The position numbers were made by a program, and so were the translations under genes. A DNA stretch of 64,000 nt from Primula veris (Eukaryota; Streptophyta; Magnoliopsida; Ericales; Primulaceae), in assembly GCA_963682055.1 (NCBI GenBank), contig OY821742.1, forward strand, positions 23,748,560-23,812,559, in the 5' to 3' direction. Shown here in pieces: positions 11,600-23,300 of the stretch; position 1 is the first letter of the stretch, and each line of letters starts with the position of its first letter. The notes beneath the pieces are model-generated. The model had not been told where the DNA came from. It ran no database searches and saw nothing but the letters and a program-made list of their open reading frames with translations.

Positions 11600-13604
11600 T
11601 TGCGTGTTTTGAAGCAATCCATGATTTGGATTTGGCCTTCGAGATGAAGGATCTTAGAAAGACACGACAGTGACTTGGCCTGATGATCGAGTCTCGTATA
11701 TATAGAATATGAGTCCATGATTCACTACACCCAGAATGTGTTATGACGCTTTAGTAAGTCGTCACATTCTCCGATGATCGTTTGATCACTAGCCATTGAT
11801 ATAGACCCATTCCGTCCCTGAAGTGATGTTGAAGAGATATCAAACCATGATGTTCATATCTAAGTACAATAAGCACATCTTTATACTTGGTCTAATGTGC
11901 TAGGACAAACATCTCGTCTGCTGTGAATGGTATAGCTCAACACATCATCGCGCTACCACGCTGCCACATGAATGGCAATAAAGACATACTTTGTTATCTT
12001 AAGGTAATTTTGAAAATGGACTTGTTTATCCCGTTTGTGTCATCGAGTGTACATACCCCCTCCGGTACTCGAATTAACACAACCTTTTTTTGGTTATACT
12101 GATGTCGGTTACTTATCAAACCCGCATAAGGGATATTCCTAACATGGTTTGTCTTTACCATTAGGAATAAGGAGATATCGTGGAGGTCTTGGAAATACTC
12201 CCAACTAATCACTTTGCTCTACTCGTGCTCTATTAGACGACTAGAGAGTGTATATGACTTCATGCTAGTATTAGCCATATTTGAATTACATATGTTCTGT
12301 CTCACGATCCAGATGAACCACTTGCCATATTTAAGGATAACAAATCTAGATGAAGCACTTGTCATATTTGAGGACAACTTGTTGTTATCAGTCAACAGAG
12401 GCATGACTAGATTATGGTATTTAACATTTCTCGCCGAAATAAATCTTCACATATGAAGTTTAAGAGCATCTCGTTGAATGCTCGTTCTATTCCACGTTAG
12501 ATTTTCTTTCATCCAGTCATGTGCAAGTAGATGAAGCATCCAGAAGAATGCTCATACTATTTCTTAGAATATGAAATTATTGCACCCAGTTGTGTGCAAG
12601 TTAGGGGAAGCATTCAGAAGAATGCTTATGACTATTTAGCTAAAATCATTGTATCCAGTCGTATATAAGTGAGATAAAGCATCCCAATGAATGCTCGTGT
12701 TGATTAACACTTGTGAGTGTACTCTTTTGTTTTTAGACCAAGGGTTTGTACCACTGGGTTTACCTTGGTCAGGTTTTAATAAGACACAATCAATCACAAG
12801 TATCATAGTTTATTTAAGTTATCTTGAGACATCTTATGTTCAAGATGAATCCTCGCATCATGTTGAGTGCAAGTGAGGGGGAGCATCCCATTGTATGCTT
12901 GTGTACTCTTTTTATCCTTAGTCCAAGATTTTTTCCACCACTGGGTTTTTCCTTGATAAAGTTTTTAGCGAGACACGTTCCCATCATATCTCACTTAATA
13001 TTGCCAAAATTATGGGGAGTATTTTGTTGTATACTTCTTACCACTGTGTACTCTTTTGCCCTCCGACCGGAGGTTTTTCTCACTGGGTTTAATCTGGCAA
13101 GATTGCCCTACTACTACCACTGTTGCACTCTTTTTCCTTCGATCGGAGATTTTTCCATTGGGTTTGTTCTGAAAAGGTTTTGATGAGGCACATTATTTTG
13201 TGGTTAGTTACTTACATGAAATTTCGGCTTATATCATTCTGCTACACAGTTTGTCCTAGGTACTGGTTTTATCCCATACTGGATTTTTCTGCCCTAAGGT
13301 TTTATGTGTTTAGCACTGCAAGTGAACTCGACTTAGATCGACTACATGAAGATAAAGGAATTAAGACGTTCAAATGGGGAGTGTTTTAGGATATTATTGG
13401 ACATCTTGGGTCTTATTCTATAGGTCTTTATTTGGGCCTATCTTGGGCTTTCCTACCATATGTAACTCTACCCTCTATTATATAAAAAGTGTTACGGGGT
13501 GGTCTCTTGATGTATCTCTGTACACTCATAATGAATAAGACTTTACATGTTGTCTTTCTATACTTCCCTCTCTATATCTATATATTTATACTAACCTAAT
13601 AACA
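11600..13604 (+). mobile_element. 5'-truncated copia with 3' LTR
   Basis: Degenerate RT and RNase H sequence runs from about 11600: FEMKDLRKTR near 11640, an eroded tract matching the tail of RT near 11850-12000, an SWRSWKYSQ piece near 12180, and an IFEDN piece near 12370. It is full of stops and frame changes. The 3' region at 12470-13370 has about four copies of a CACTGGGTTT-containing unit. The polypurine tract caaatggggag (13371-13381) precedes an LTR at 13382-13604. The 5' half is missing. Confidence 0.85.
13382..13604 (+). repeat. 3' LTR of the truncated copia
   Basis: This LTR of about 223 bp runs from TGTTTTAGGATATT to AATAACA, with a TATA motif (attatataaaaag) near 13477. It is the plus-strand relative of the LTR at 989-1242: both contain gggcctat...ttggctttcct and ggtctcttgat.tatctc. 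The 3' end is approximate because the last bases have drifted. Confidence 0.75.
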
Positions 13605-15375
13605 CTCACAATAAAAGCTTTATTTTAAGTAGACGGTGTCCTTGATCTGGGTAATTCGTTGTTGGTACCCTATAGCCCCAACATTAGGTTAGGGGTGGAT
13701 CGACCCGTTGTTCTCTAAGAGAACTTGTCTAGCCTTACAGCATAAACTTATATTAGGGCTAGTTTTAGGAATTCGTAGCATGCCCAATAAGTTTTCACTT
13801 ACACACAAGTGTGAGCAGAGATTAAGGAAACATTTTTCTAGACTTAGTACTGTCATATTCGTGCCTATGTATTAAGATGGTTGAATACCTTCCTAGCGAT
13901 GTCGAAAGACAGGTAAAAGGGAGGGAGATATAATTATCATCGTACTCAGAATAGGATAGATGGGTAAAAAGACTCGATGATATAAGGAGAAACGGTGAAG
14001 TTTGAATAAAGGAGAAAAAAAGTCGAAGGCTCAATATAAAAAAAAATTATAACAATTAAAAATGAAAAAATGTGAGCTCCTAATAATGAAAAAATGAGAG
14101 ATGGCGCTTTGAGTACACTGCCATGGAGATTATGCGATTGTATATATTTTTATATTGTATAAGTTTTTATCTTCGTAGTTAACTTTAATAAAAATGATGA
14201 CTTGCAATGTGTTTTTCTTGATAAACTGTCGAACTTCGAACTAACGATTATATACTAATCATAAGGTATGTACAATATTAAATCAATCTATTTTGGGGCG
14301 AGGGGCATTTTTAGCGACAAATCTTAGGTATCTTTTGAGGTCTTACCCTATTTTAATATGATTATTAAGTACTTTTCATCTAGTTGTATCTGTGTGATCT
14401 CGTAAGAGTGGGGGACTTAATTGGTAAATTAAAAAAATAATTAGTTTGTGGGCGTCGTTGTAGTAAACTCTCACGAGACAAAACTCATCCTTTTACACTT
14501 TAAAGGTTTAACGGCTTGTTGCGTACGCTAAATGCAATCGTGTTTTCTACAATAGTGGTCTATATTTACTTTCATCGTATTTAGTTTTGGGTTAGCTAGT
14601 GCACCGAACTCTTTCGCACTTGGAAAAAAACTTATGAATTTACTCTTATCTTTTATCGCTTCCACATTCGGGACGAGCATTGAGCTAGTTGGTGATATGA
14701 TTATACCACGAAATAGTAGTTTTTATTGGTTAATATAATATTAATTAGCATAGTTTCATTGCTATTTCCGTCTATTTATGCCATATTTAGCGTTTTTTCG
14801 CTTTTTCACATTTTAATTGCACATTTCTATATTTTTGTAGGAAAATGCATGGAATTAGCACAAAAATGAGACAATGACGTAAGAAAACCAATTGATGGAC
14901 CAAAAGTGAAGAAATCAGAAGACAAAGGACCCCCAAGAAAAGACCAGAGTTGACCCAAACGAAAAACAAAGAAGTCAACACAAAAGAATATTCTAGAAGG
15001 GGACCTGACCGGTCACTGTGACCGGTCAAGCTTGACCGATTACAGTGACCCACCAGGTCAACATAATTCCAGATTTTTAGTCTAGTGTTTGGTTGACTCT
15101 TCTTTCCCATATATAATGAATTTTTCAGAGATTTTCGACACAACTCACAGAGGAAAAAGCCGAGAGAGGCCATCTCTTTAAAAACTCAATTTTAATTCCA
15201 TTTTTCCATTTTTATATATACAATTTCATCAATTTTTAATCAACAACGCTGTTCAATACCAATCCGGTTTGCGCAAGCTAAGTTTTCTTGTGATTTTATT
15301 ATAACTAGTATACTTATTTTGGTGTGTGTTCGTTGTTTTGCAATTGTTATCTTTTAATTATTGCTCGTTATTGCG
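13605..15375 (+). mobile_element. 3' end of an Athila-like gypsy element
   Basis: This block is the reverse complement of most of 47700-51125, where it forms the 3' region of an Athila-like element on the other strand. Matching landmarks are the ctacttaaa/ttaagtag block at 13630 and 51110, the gttctcttagaga block, the taccaattaagt block, and the PPT/LTR junction. It is joined on the left to the truncated copia LTR and ends on the right in an (AT)n tract. It lacks the two insertions present in the other copy. Confidence 0.8.
14695..15375 (+). repeat. Partial Athila-like LTR
   Basis: The LTR begins at about 14695 with tgattataccacg after the eroded polypurine stretch gagctagttggtgata. It holds palindromic tgaccggtca units at 15007-15030 and a promoter-like tatataatgaa near 15110. 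It is homologous to 47121-48124 on the other strand and breaks off at the (AT)n tract. Confidence 0.65.
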
Positions 15376-15378
15376 ATT

Positions 15379-15381
15379 ATA

Positions 15382-15434
<53 letters not shown>
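15379..15434. repeat. (AT)n microsatellite
   Basis: About 28 uninterrupted AT units end the homology of the Athila-like LTR fragment. Confidence 0.95.
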
Positions 15435-15437
<3 letters not shown>

Positions 15438-16370
15438 TCGTGGGTAAACCCACTATTTTATTAATAAAGAATGGTCGTAATGACCTTATTACATCGAAAA
15501 TCAACTTGAAAGTGCTAAGAAAATAAATAAATAATCAGACTTTCATCCGTTCTTCTATTCAGTTCAGCAATTTGTTGTAACTTGTCCACATTTTGTGGGA
15601 GCAATTGGGGATCTTTTTGAATGATCTTTAATAAAATTCGTAGTAGTCGAGAAGGCTATATTTGATATTTTTATGACCGTCGATCACATCAACGTCACTT
15701 TATTTAAAATCAAAATCTTGATCCCATTTTGATTTTGTTCTAAACGGGAATTTGGACAATCCACCTAATATAGCAGCGAATCGTATGTTTGGTTGGAAAA
15801 AACCCACGGAGTTCTGTGGAGAGCCACAACGCACCAAAATATGATTTGTCGGATCTAACATTGCAAACCCCACCTATAAGTCACGGAATCGGAGAGGCAG
15901 GGAGTATTAGATCTACTCCTTTCAGACAAGAGGAGCACACCGTTATAAAGATACATTGTAATCAGATAAGCCCATCTCCTCGTATATGTCAGCCGCTTTA
16001 GCCGCCTTTGTCAATTGTTAGCCTATTTTCTTTAGTGAGTAATCAATAGCTTGGGCTCTCGTATTTGGTTGATAAACGTAAGTGTTACCTGTAAATTCTC
16101 CACCAAATATCATGTATCCCTGAAGTATATTTCAGCACCACACTTCGCTAGCTCCTAAAGTAAACTAGTTTGACACATTGCGTATATGTGACCAATTTAA
16201 TTGATTTTGATTTTGATTGATTTTGATTTTTATTAATCTGGAATGTTTTGGGGATATATTGGGGTTTAAACTCTTTTGCCTACTATTCTCGAGTATTAGG
16301 AAAAAAAATTTAGTGATAAGTGATACAATTTTCGCTTAATAAAATTAATAGACATCTTTCGATAGTGGGA
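15435..16370. other. Unassigned region, possible gene-fragment debris
   Basis: No intact gene is seen. The minus strand has short coding-like pieces, such as QNVDKLQQIAELNRRTDES near 15540-15600 and AAKAADIYEEMGLSDYNVS near 15950-16010. They are broken by stops and shifted in frame, and their GC content is higher than that of the flanks. They may be exons of a decayed or captured gene. I do not recognise the family. Confidence 0.35.
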
Positions 16371-16374
16371 AAAT

Positions 16375-16760
16375 TGTTAAAATGGTACACAACCTATTAA
16401 CTTTTAGTGATTTGCTACTCAACCTAACACACCTTTTAAATTGGTAACCAACCTAACACTTTTTCTAATTTGGTACCCAACCTAACATTTTTTTCTAATT
16501 TGGTACCCAACTTATGTGTTAAAAACCGATGATCGAAGACAGATTGAGTCCCTTAATTGGACTGTATACGTATATGTTGGGTACCAAATTAGAGCGAAAC
16601 GTATAGGTTAGGTACCAAATTAGAAAAAATGTTAGGTTGTATACCAAATTAGAACGAAATGTATAGATTAAATACAAAATTAGAAAGTATGTTAGGTTGA
16701 GTAGAAAATCACTAAAAACTGATAGAGATTGAGTAACATATTAGAATTTTTGACTTTGAT
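16375..16760. mobile_element. Foldback/MITE-like element with internal subrepeats
   Basis: The left half carries repeated ggtacccaacctaacatttt units. The right half carries the complementary gttaggttgggtaccaaattag-type units. The outer arms are agtgatttgctactcaacc on the left and gagtagaaaatcact on the right. The whole can form a long hairpin. No ORF is present and the exact ends are uncertain. Confidence 0.6.
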
Positions 16761-17348
16761 AGGGAGTGTGCAACTTTGAGAAAATATAATATTGATTCTT
16801 GATAAGTAAGTTAATAAAATATGATTTTAATGTGAAGTATAGAGAGGGATAGGGATGAGGTGATAAGAGGTAATATTAAATGTGAATGTTCACAGTTTGA
16901 GTTACGGGTGGGTGGGTGGGTGGGTAATTTCATGTTAACAATATTATATCCACATGGTAGAAGCCTAGAATATGTGAGATATTGGTGGTACTAATAAGTA
17001 GTTTGATAAACATGTTATTCATCACGTCACAAGTCATAATCCAATACAATACAATGCCAATAAAGATAATAGTGAAATAGAGCCCCCCACATAATCGAAG
17101 AAAATAAAACACGTGTCAAACTAAAAAAAAAAACAAACAAACAAAAACACCGATATCTTCTCTGGTCCTTGAAATAATAATAATAATAATAATAATCGCT
17201 CTCTCCTATAAACCAACCAACCATTCATTTGCTCTTTTTTTCTAATCAAAATCAAACACAACTACTAGATATAACCTCTAGAGAGAAGATATATATATAT
17301 ATATATATAAAAAAGAAGAAGAAGAAGAAGAAAAGAAAAAGGTATCTT
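16761..17348. promoter_or_regulatory. Upstream region of the hydrolase gene
   Basis: This region precedes the ATG at 17349. It contains a gggt repeat (16906-16924), an aat repeat (about 17173-17197), a (TA)n tract (17290-17308) and a purine run of aag units directly before the start. The promoter and 5' UTR must lie here, but no single TATA box can be chosen with confidence. Confidence 0.4.
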
Positions 17349-20300
17349 ATGGCGAATGAAGTGGCGGCAAGCACGATGATGCTGACGTCAGGAGCAAGCG
17401 TGAGGGCATACGCCTTGTTCTCCCCTCGCTTCCTTAGAACCTTCTTAACAGCTATCCTAAACACGTTAATAATGATCTTATTCTTTCCGTTCCGTCGTAC
17501 CGTCACTGCTGAGAAGCTAGGTATACATCATTCCCTCCCACCCCCACCATTTTTATATTATTTTTAAAAAAACAATGATTTGTCCACTTAGGTTTCAAAG
17601 GTGGGTCATGTTTATTATTTATTTTTGTAATTATGGGGATGTTGAAATTCAAATTTTAACTAAATTAAATGTAAATTTTTACTCCCTCCGTCCCAAAAAA
17701 TACTCAAAAATATGCACCTATTTGATTTTTGGTTAATCCCAAATTAGGCTTCTGTTTACATTTACGAGTACGAGGTGGTATTTATTTCTTAATTTCCAAA
17801 TATACCCCTATTAAAAATGAACATCGATGATAACTAATTTTATACATTGTTATTTGTCAAAGGTAAATTAGTAAAATTTTAAGCATATTAATTATACCAA
17901 CTAACTTTTGATGAAAATTCAAATTTGACCATCTTTTTCGTAGGGATGGAGTACATTTTTCTTAATATGGGGGTGTTAATAGGCCTTTTACCATGTACCT
18001 AGTTCCTCCCTTGTTTGGCACCCTCATTTTTTTAATTTTATTTCACTTAATTTAGTAGTTTATTTAAATTTTGGCATCCTAATAAACCATTCTTCTTGGC
18101 TTCTCCTTTGAACAGAGATCAGGGCTGCAACCGAGAGGGAGAAGTCGGAAAGAGGGAGAGGGGTTGTACGGGTGCCAGCCAGCGTGCCGTGGAAGAGCAC
18201 GGCTGCTGAAGTGGCAGCAGCTGAGGGGGAGGTGGCTGCCAGACGGGCGGTGGCGGTTCGGAGGGTGGTGCAAGGAAGTGACCGGAACTGCGTTAGGGAG
18301 TTTTCGTTTCTGTGGACTTTAAGAGGGCAATCGATATTCACTCAGTCATGGACACCAAAGAATGTTCATGACAACAACACTACTACTATCAGGTTTTCTT
18401 TTTTTTCCTTTCTCATCTTCTTTTTTTGCTATGTTATCTCGTCGATTGTAGGGTGAATTTGGGAGGTTTCACGAATTATACAGTTTTTGGGCGCTCGTGG
18501 TGGCTTTGTATTATTCTATTTTATTTGGCACTGAACTATGCCCGTTAGTTAAATAATAATAAGTATATTTCTCTAAAAAAAATTGATTGTTTTTTGAAGA
18601 ATCGATGAACATATAGCGTTAGATAGGAATGAGCAGCGGATAGAAATTCATTGTTGTGAAAAAGCGTGACTTCTCGTATAGCCGACCCTAAGTTCTTGGG
18701 ATTAAGGCTTAGTTTCATTATGAATCATACTGCGTCCGTCCCGAAAAGATGGTCCCATTTGATTTTTTGGATGTCCCAAATTATCGTCATGTTTCCATCT
18801 ACGAGTTGGTATTTATAATTAAATTTCCAGATATTCTCATATTAAATGAGCATTGATACAACTAATATCAAAGATTAATAATGTATTAGTCAAAGGGTAA
18901 ATTAGTTAAATTGTAAGCTATTAATTATTATGACTAATTTTTCTTAATAAAAATCCAAATGGAAGTATTATTTTAGATTTCTCATTTACAATTTTTGGCT
19001 TCTCCCTTGGTTAAGTGACATTTACATTGCCACCCAGGAAATCTTATATCCTGTTATTAGAACAGTTGGGTCGAAATGTTTAGGATAACAAACACTTTCC
19101 AGTTTCTTATTTCGTATGTTGGCTCGTGTAACTTCTCTTTAAGTCATGTTTATGTACTGCTATGGAGAATTAAGGGAATCTGCTCATGCTGCTCCAAGAT
19201 TTGGAACAATGATTTGGAAGTTTCTCCAGTTGCTGTAATGAGACGTTAAGGAGCTCAAAATAACAAGACAACAGTTAGGCTTGTTTGTGAATATTCGAAT
19301 ATGGTAGGTTGGTATAAAATTGGGAATTTTGAACATAGTAGATTATTGTTTACTCAAACACGTAGTTGTTGTCTTTTTCAGTTTTCTTATGTAAGTGATG
19401 TTTAAAACCAATAGGGTAGAAGTGGTTCTTTAGGCTTCTTAAATTTGAGGTGTTGAATGCGTGCTCTTGTTAGTTGGCAATTCAATTCCTATTTGAGCTG
19501 ATATTTATCAGTGCTCTGCATTTTCATTAAAAAATTGGCATACAATCAGTCGAAATGTAAACATAATTGTTTGCTTAAATTTGATGTATGCTATCTTATT
19601 CGTTGTATCGTCTGGTTTACATATATTGCCTTCATAATTGGTTTTCGATATTTCTCTCATCCGCACTTGGTTTTTGTTAGCATTTATCTTTATTTCAGAT
19701 CAAACGAGTGATTTATTTCAAAAAGAAAGATCAAATGAGTGATTGAGTTTCCAGTAAAAAAAGAGAGGAGGTTTTATTGTTCATTTTGAAATCATCACTT
19801 TCTGTGGACGGTGGACCCCCATGAAATATTGACCCTGCTTATTCTTCTTGTGTCTATCATAACTTTTGTATCTATGCTGCCTCAGTTCAATTTGAATTAG
19901 TCCTCTAATATAATTATTTAAAAATTGACACTCTTTTGTCTGCTTTTTTTAAAGACATCAGCAGAACACGGTGGGCATATTCCTCACCCATCATTTTCAA
20001 CATCACTACTGTGGTCCAACTTGTTTTTTGTGCCCTTAATCCTATCTTTACACAGTTGGATTCTTTTATTGCTCTTCCTTTCTAAGTACCCCTGAATTTC
20101 TCTGTAACCTATACACACACATCCATATATTTATTATTTGCAAAAATTTGTGTAATTGAGAAAGTCCTGCAGAGCATGTCCATCGGAAAAGAAAATGTCT
20201 TTTTGAGTTGTTCTGTTGGATCTGTTCCAGTTCATTCATCATGCGTTGGATGTTTGAAGGCCAAAATTTTGGGGAGCATACTTTGTATTCACTTTTTCCC

Positions 20301-23300
20301 TAAATTTTTTATCACTTAAGAAAATGAAGAGAAGATAAGAGATAACAAATTCAAATGTAGTCAATTGGATGAATAAGTTGGTGTTCGTAGTTCAAAAAAA
20401 GTTGGAGACATGTACCGTTAAATTGATTTATTTATCTATTGTCGTACAATTTGTCTGGTTTATGGGTTTCAGAGCTTTCAGTAGATATGAGTTCTATATC
20501 TGACATTACTGATAATGGTGGCAGTGCTTCAATTATGAGCACACCATTTTAGGCGGAATCTGACTTTTGCCTTTGTGGCTTTGAGCTGTGAGGATAGGAA
20601 ATAATGGCTTGTGGAAATTCATATGCTATTACCTAAATGACAAACATTTGAAGGAAACTTTGTTAATTATGATTTTGTAACGACTTAGAGAAGTAATAAA
20701 AATAATACTAGCATAACCTTTACGTGTTCTGAATTTAAATGCTGAATAAAAAGCCCATAATGATCTGTTCAAAGTGCCAATAAAAGCAGAGCTTTAGCCT
20801 CTTAGATTACTTTCATCGTCTTGATTTGCTGTGAGCTTAGAAATCGATAATTGGATAATATATATAAAATGTACCTGTTCCTACAAACTCGAGGTATTTT
20901 TCTTGTATGCTTCTTAATTTAAAAAGGCAAATATTTGTTTGAGTGAGGAGGACTTGAACATCTGTGTACCTTTCGATTCAAATTTGGACATGTGTTATAA
21001 TTTTAGCAGTTTAGTTTGTTTTTTTGCACAATTGTGTTTAGCATGTCTTTGTGTTGCCAAAGCTTAAGTCTTTTTTCTACATCGTCGTCTTTGTAATTTT
21101 TTGTAACTTTCTGTGCAGAGGGATTGTGATAATATTGCATGGCCTCAATGAACATGGGTTCGTATTTTCTCTCCTCTTTTTTTCCGTTGGAAGTTAGGGT
21201 TGCTTTAAAACATGTTTAAATTTTAATTCATGCTGATTTGCAATTCTTGCAACAGTGACAGATATGATGTCTTTGCCAAGAAGTTAACCGCCAATGGTTA
21301 CAAGGTTTATGCAGTGGATTGGATTGGTAAGTTGAAAATTTCTTACCTAATCCTTCTAGATAGAAGTCTTTAACTAAGAAAAATGTAGGAGAAATAAAAC
21401 TGTAATTATGACTTACCTTTTGACATATTCATATGCTTAGTTTGTACTCATACTTGGGCGATTTATCCATGTTTCTCATATTCTCTCCGAGAATTTCTTT
21501 ATTTGCATGTTGGTTTTTTACATTTTAACTATATTTATGAATTATGAATGAAGTTGTGTATATCCGTTTACCTTTGTTTACACTATAATTCTTAGCTTAT
21601 TTTCTCATTCTTTTTAAATATAATGTTTTTATTTACATCTCACTGTTTAATATATACTATTGCAAATTCTGGGTAGGTGCGTGAAAAAGTTTGGAGTGAT
21701 CAGAACCTGAATATATGGGTTTGTATTATTATATGATTTTTCATTGTGATCTGTTTTATTGTCTATATCTAGTTAAGATCTTACTATTTCATTTTGAGTT
21801 GAAAAGATTACGATTCTCGAACTTGTTCAAGAACTTCTAAACTTTGAAAGTACATATACATTTAATCTCTTTGCATTTTGAATTCACTTGGACAACATTG
21901 AGTGCATAGACACATTTTAGCAGCCATCATCTATTTAAGCTCATGTAGTTTTTTTCATGCTGGTAGGGTCATTTTTCACTATTTTATGCTTGCTCTGGAT
22001 ATATCCAAGAGTAATCATATGTTATTAACTGTGAAGGTAGACACCACTTTTTTCAACCATGCATGTGAATATTGTGATATTGCAGGGCGAACTTTATTCC
22101 TTTTTGGATAGCCCCTGGTGCAAAAAGTAACTTGTCAAGCTCCAAATAAGTAAGCTTTATGGTGAATTGAGAAATTAATTTGTTATTGATTGTGATAGGA
22201 GCAGAGTTTAATAGTATCATAAATGGTTTTACACAGAAGTAAAGATGTTGTCTGTACAAGTTTCTTTTGAAATAAAGTATGCTACAAAATTCTTAAAAAG
22301 TTAAAATGGCATATTAGCTCATCACTAATCCTCATTGTAGGGAAACTTTCAAACTCATAATTAGTGATTGATTTGTTATCTTTTTTCCTTCTAAAGGGAA
22401 GAAACATATCATACTGGTCATTTTCGTCCATATTGGAGACTTCATTAGCGATAGATTTGTTTGCCTCCCCTCCCAAAAAACATACTCATTCTGTTTTTTT
22501 TTTTTTTGTCAAATTCGACGCTATTTCTTGATTCTTTGTGGCATAACTTAATATTTTGTTTATTTCCTTTTCATTTCTTTCTTCTAGACTGTGTTTGTGT
22601 CAATATGTAAGTCAGTTTAAAGTAAGAAAACCATTTGAGATAATCGACCTTCTACATGCCAAATCTTAACCTAAGTAGGCATTATAGACAATTTTTCTTA
22701 TTTTGTAGACGATACATCTTGTATACATGTCAAGGTGTTTTAAATTCTTTTGTTGGATGATAATGAAATTATATCTTTTGCATTTTACAGGGCATGGTGG
22801 AAGCGATGGGCTGCATGCATATGTTCACTCGCTTGATGATGCCGTTCTGGACATGGTACACATCTCTAGTTGTACTCGTTAAAGTTTGGGGTTAATCGCT
22901 GTTTTGTGTACTAATCTAAACTAACCACGTTTTGCGGTTTACTACCCTCAATTGACAATTTTTAATTGAGGAACCTTACTGGCATAATCCTACGATTTTG
23001 TATCATTCCGTCCAAAAAGTAACTTAAAAGTAACAAAAAGTAACTTAAAAGCAACAAATGACATTTTTACCCTTAAAAATGCAGGTAACCTCGTCATCTT
23101 CCCAATCCACCATGATTTTTATATATATACATACCATCACAACTATGTTTATATCTATACATACACAAATATCATTCTATTATAATAAGCCAACCCAAGT
23201 CAAATGAGGCTGCCCAATTTAGCCAATTTTTTTCAAAAATACCCCTATACCTTTATATTAATTACAATAATACCATACTCCCATAAAAATATAGAAAGTA

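Noticed and set aside
18060..18341. Minus-strand ORFs opposite hydrolase exon 2
   Set aside because: They are shadows of the GC-rich exon 2, which splices in phase with the other hydrolase exons on the plus strand.
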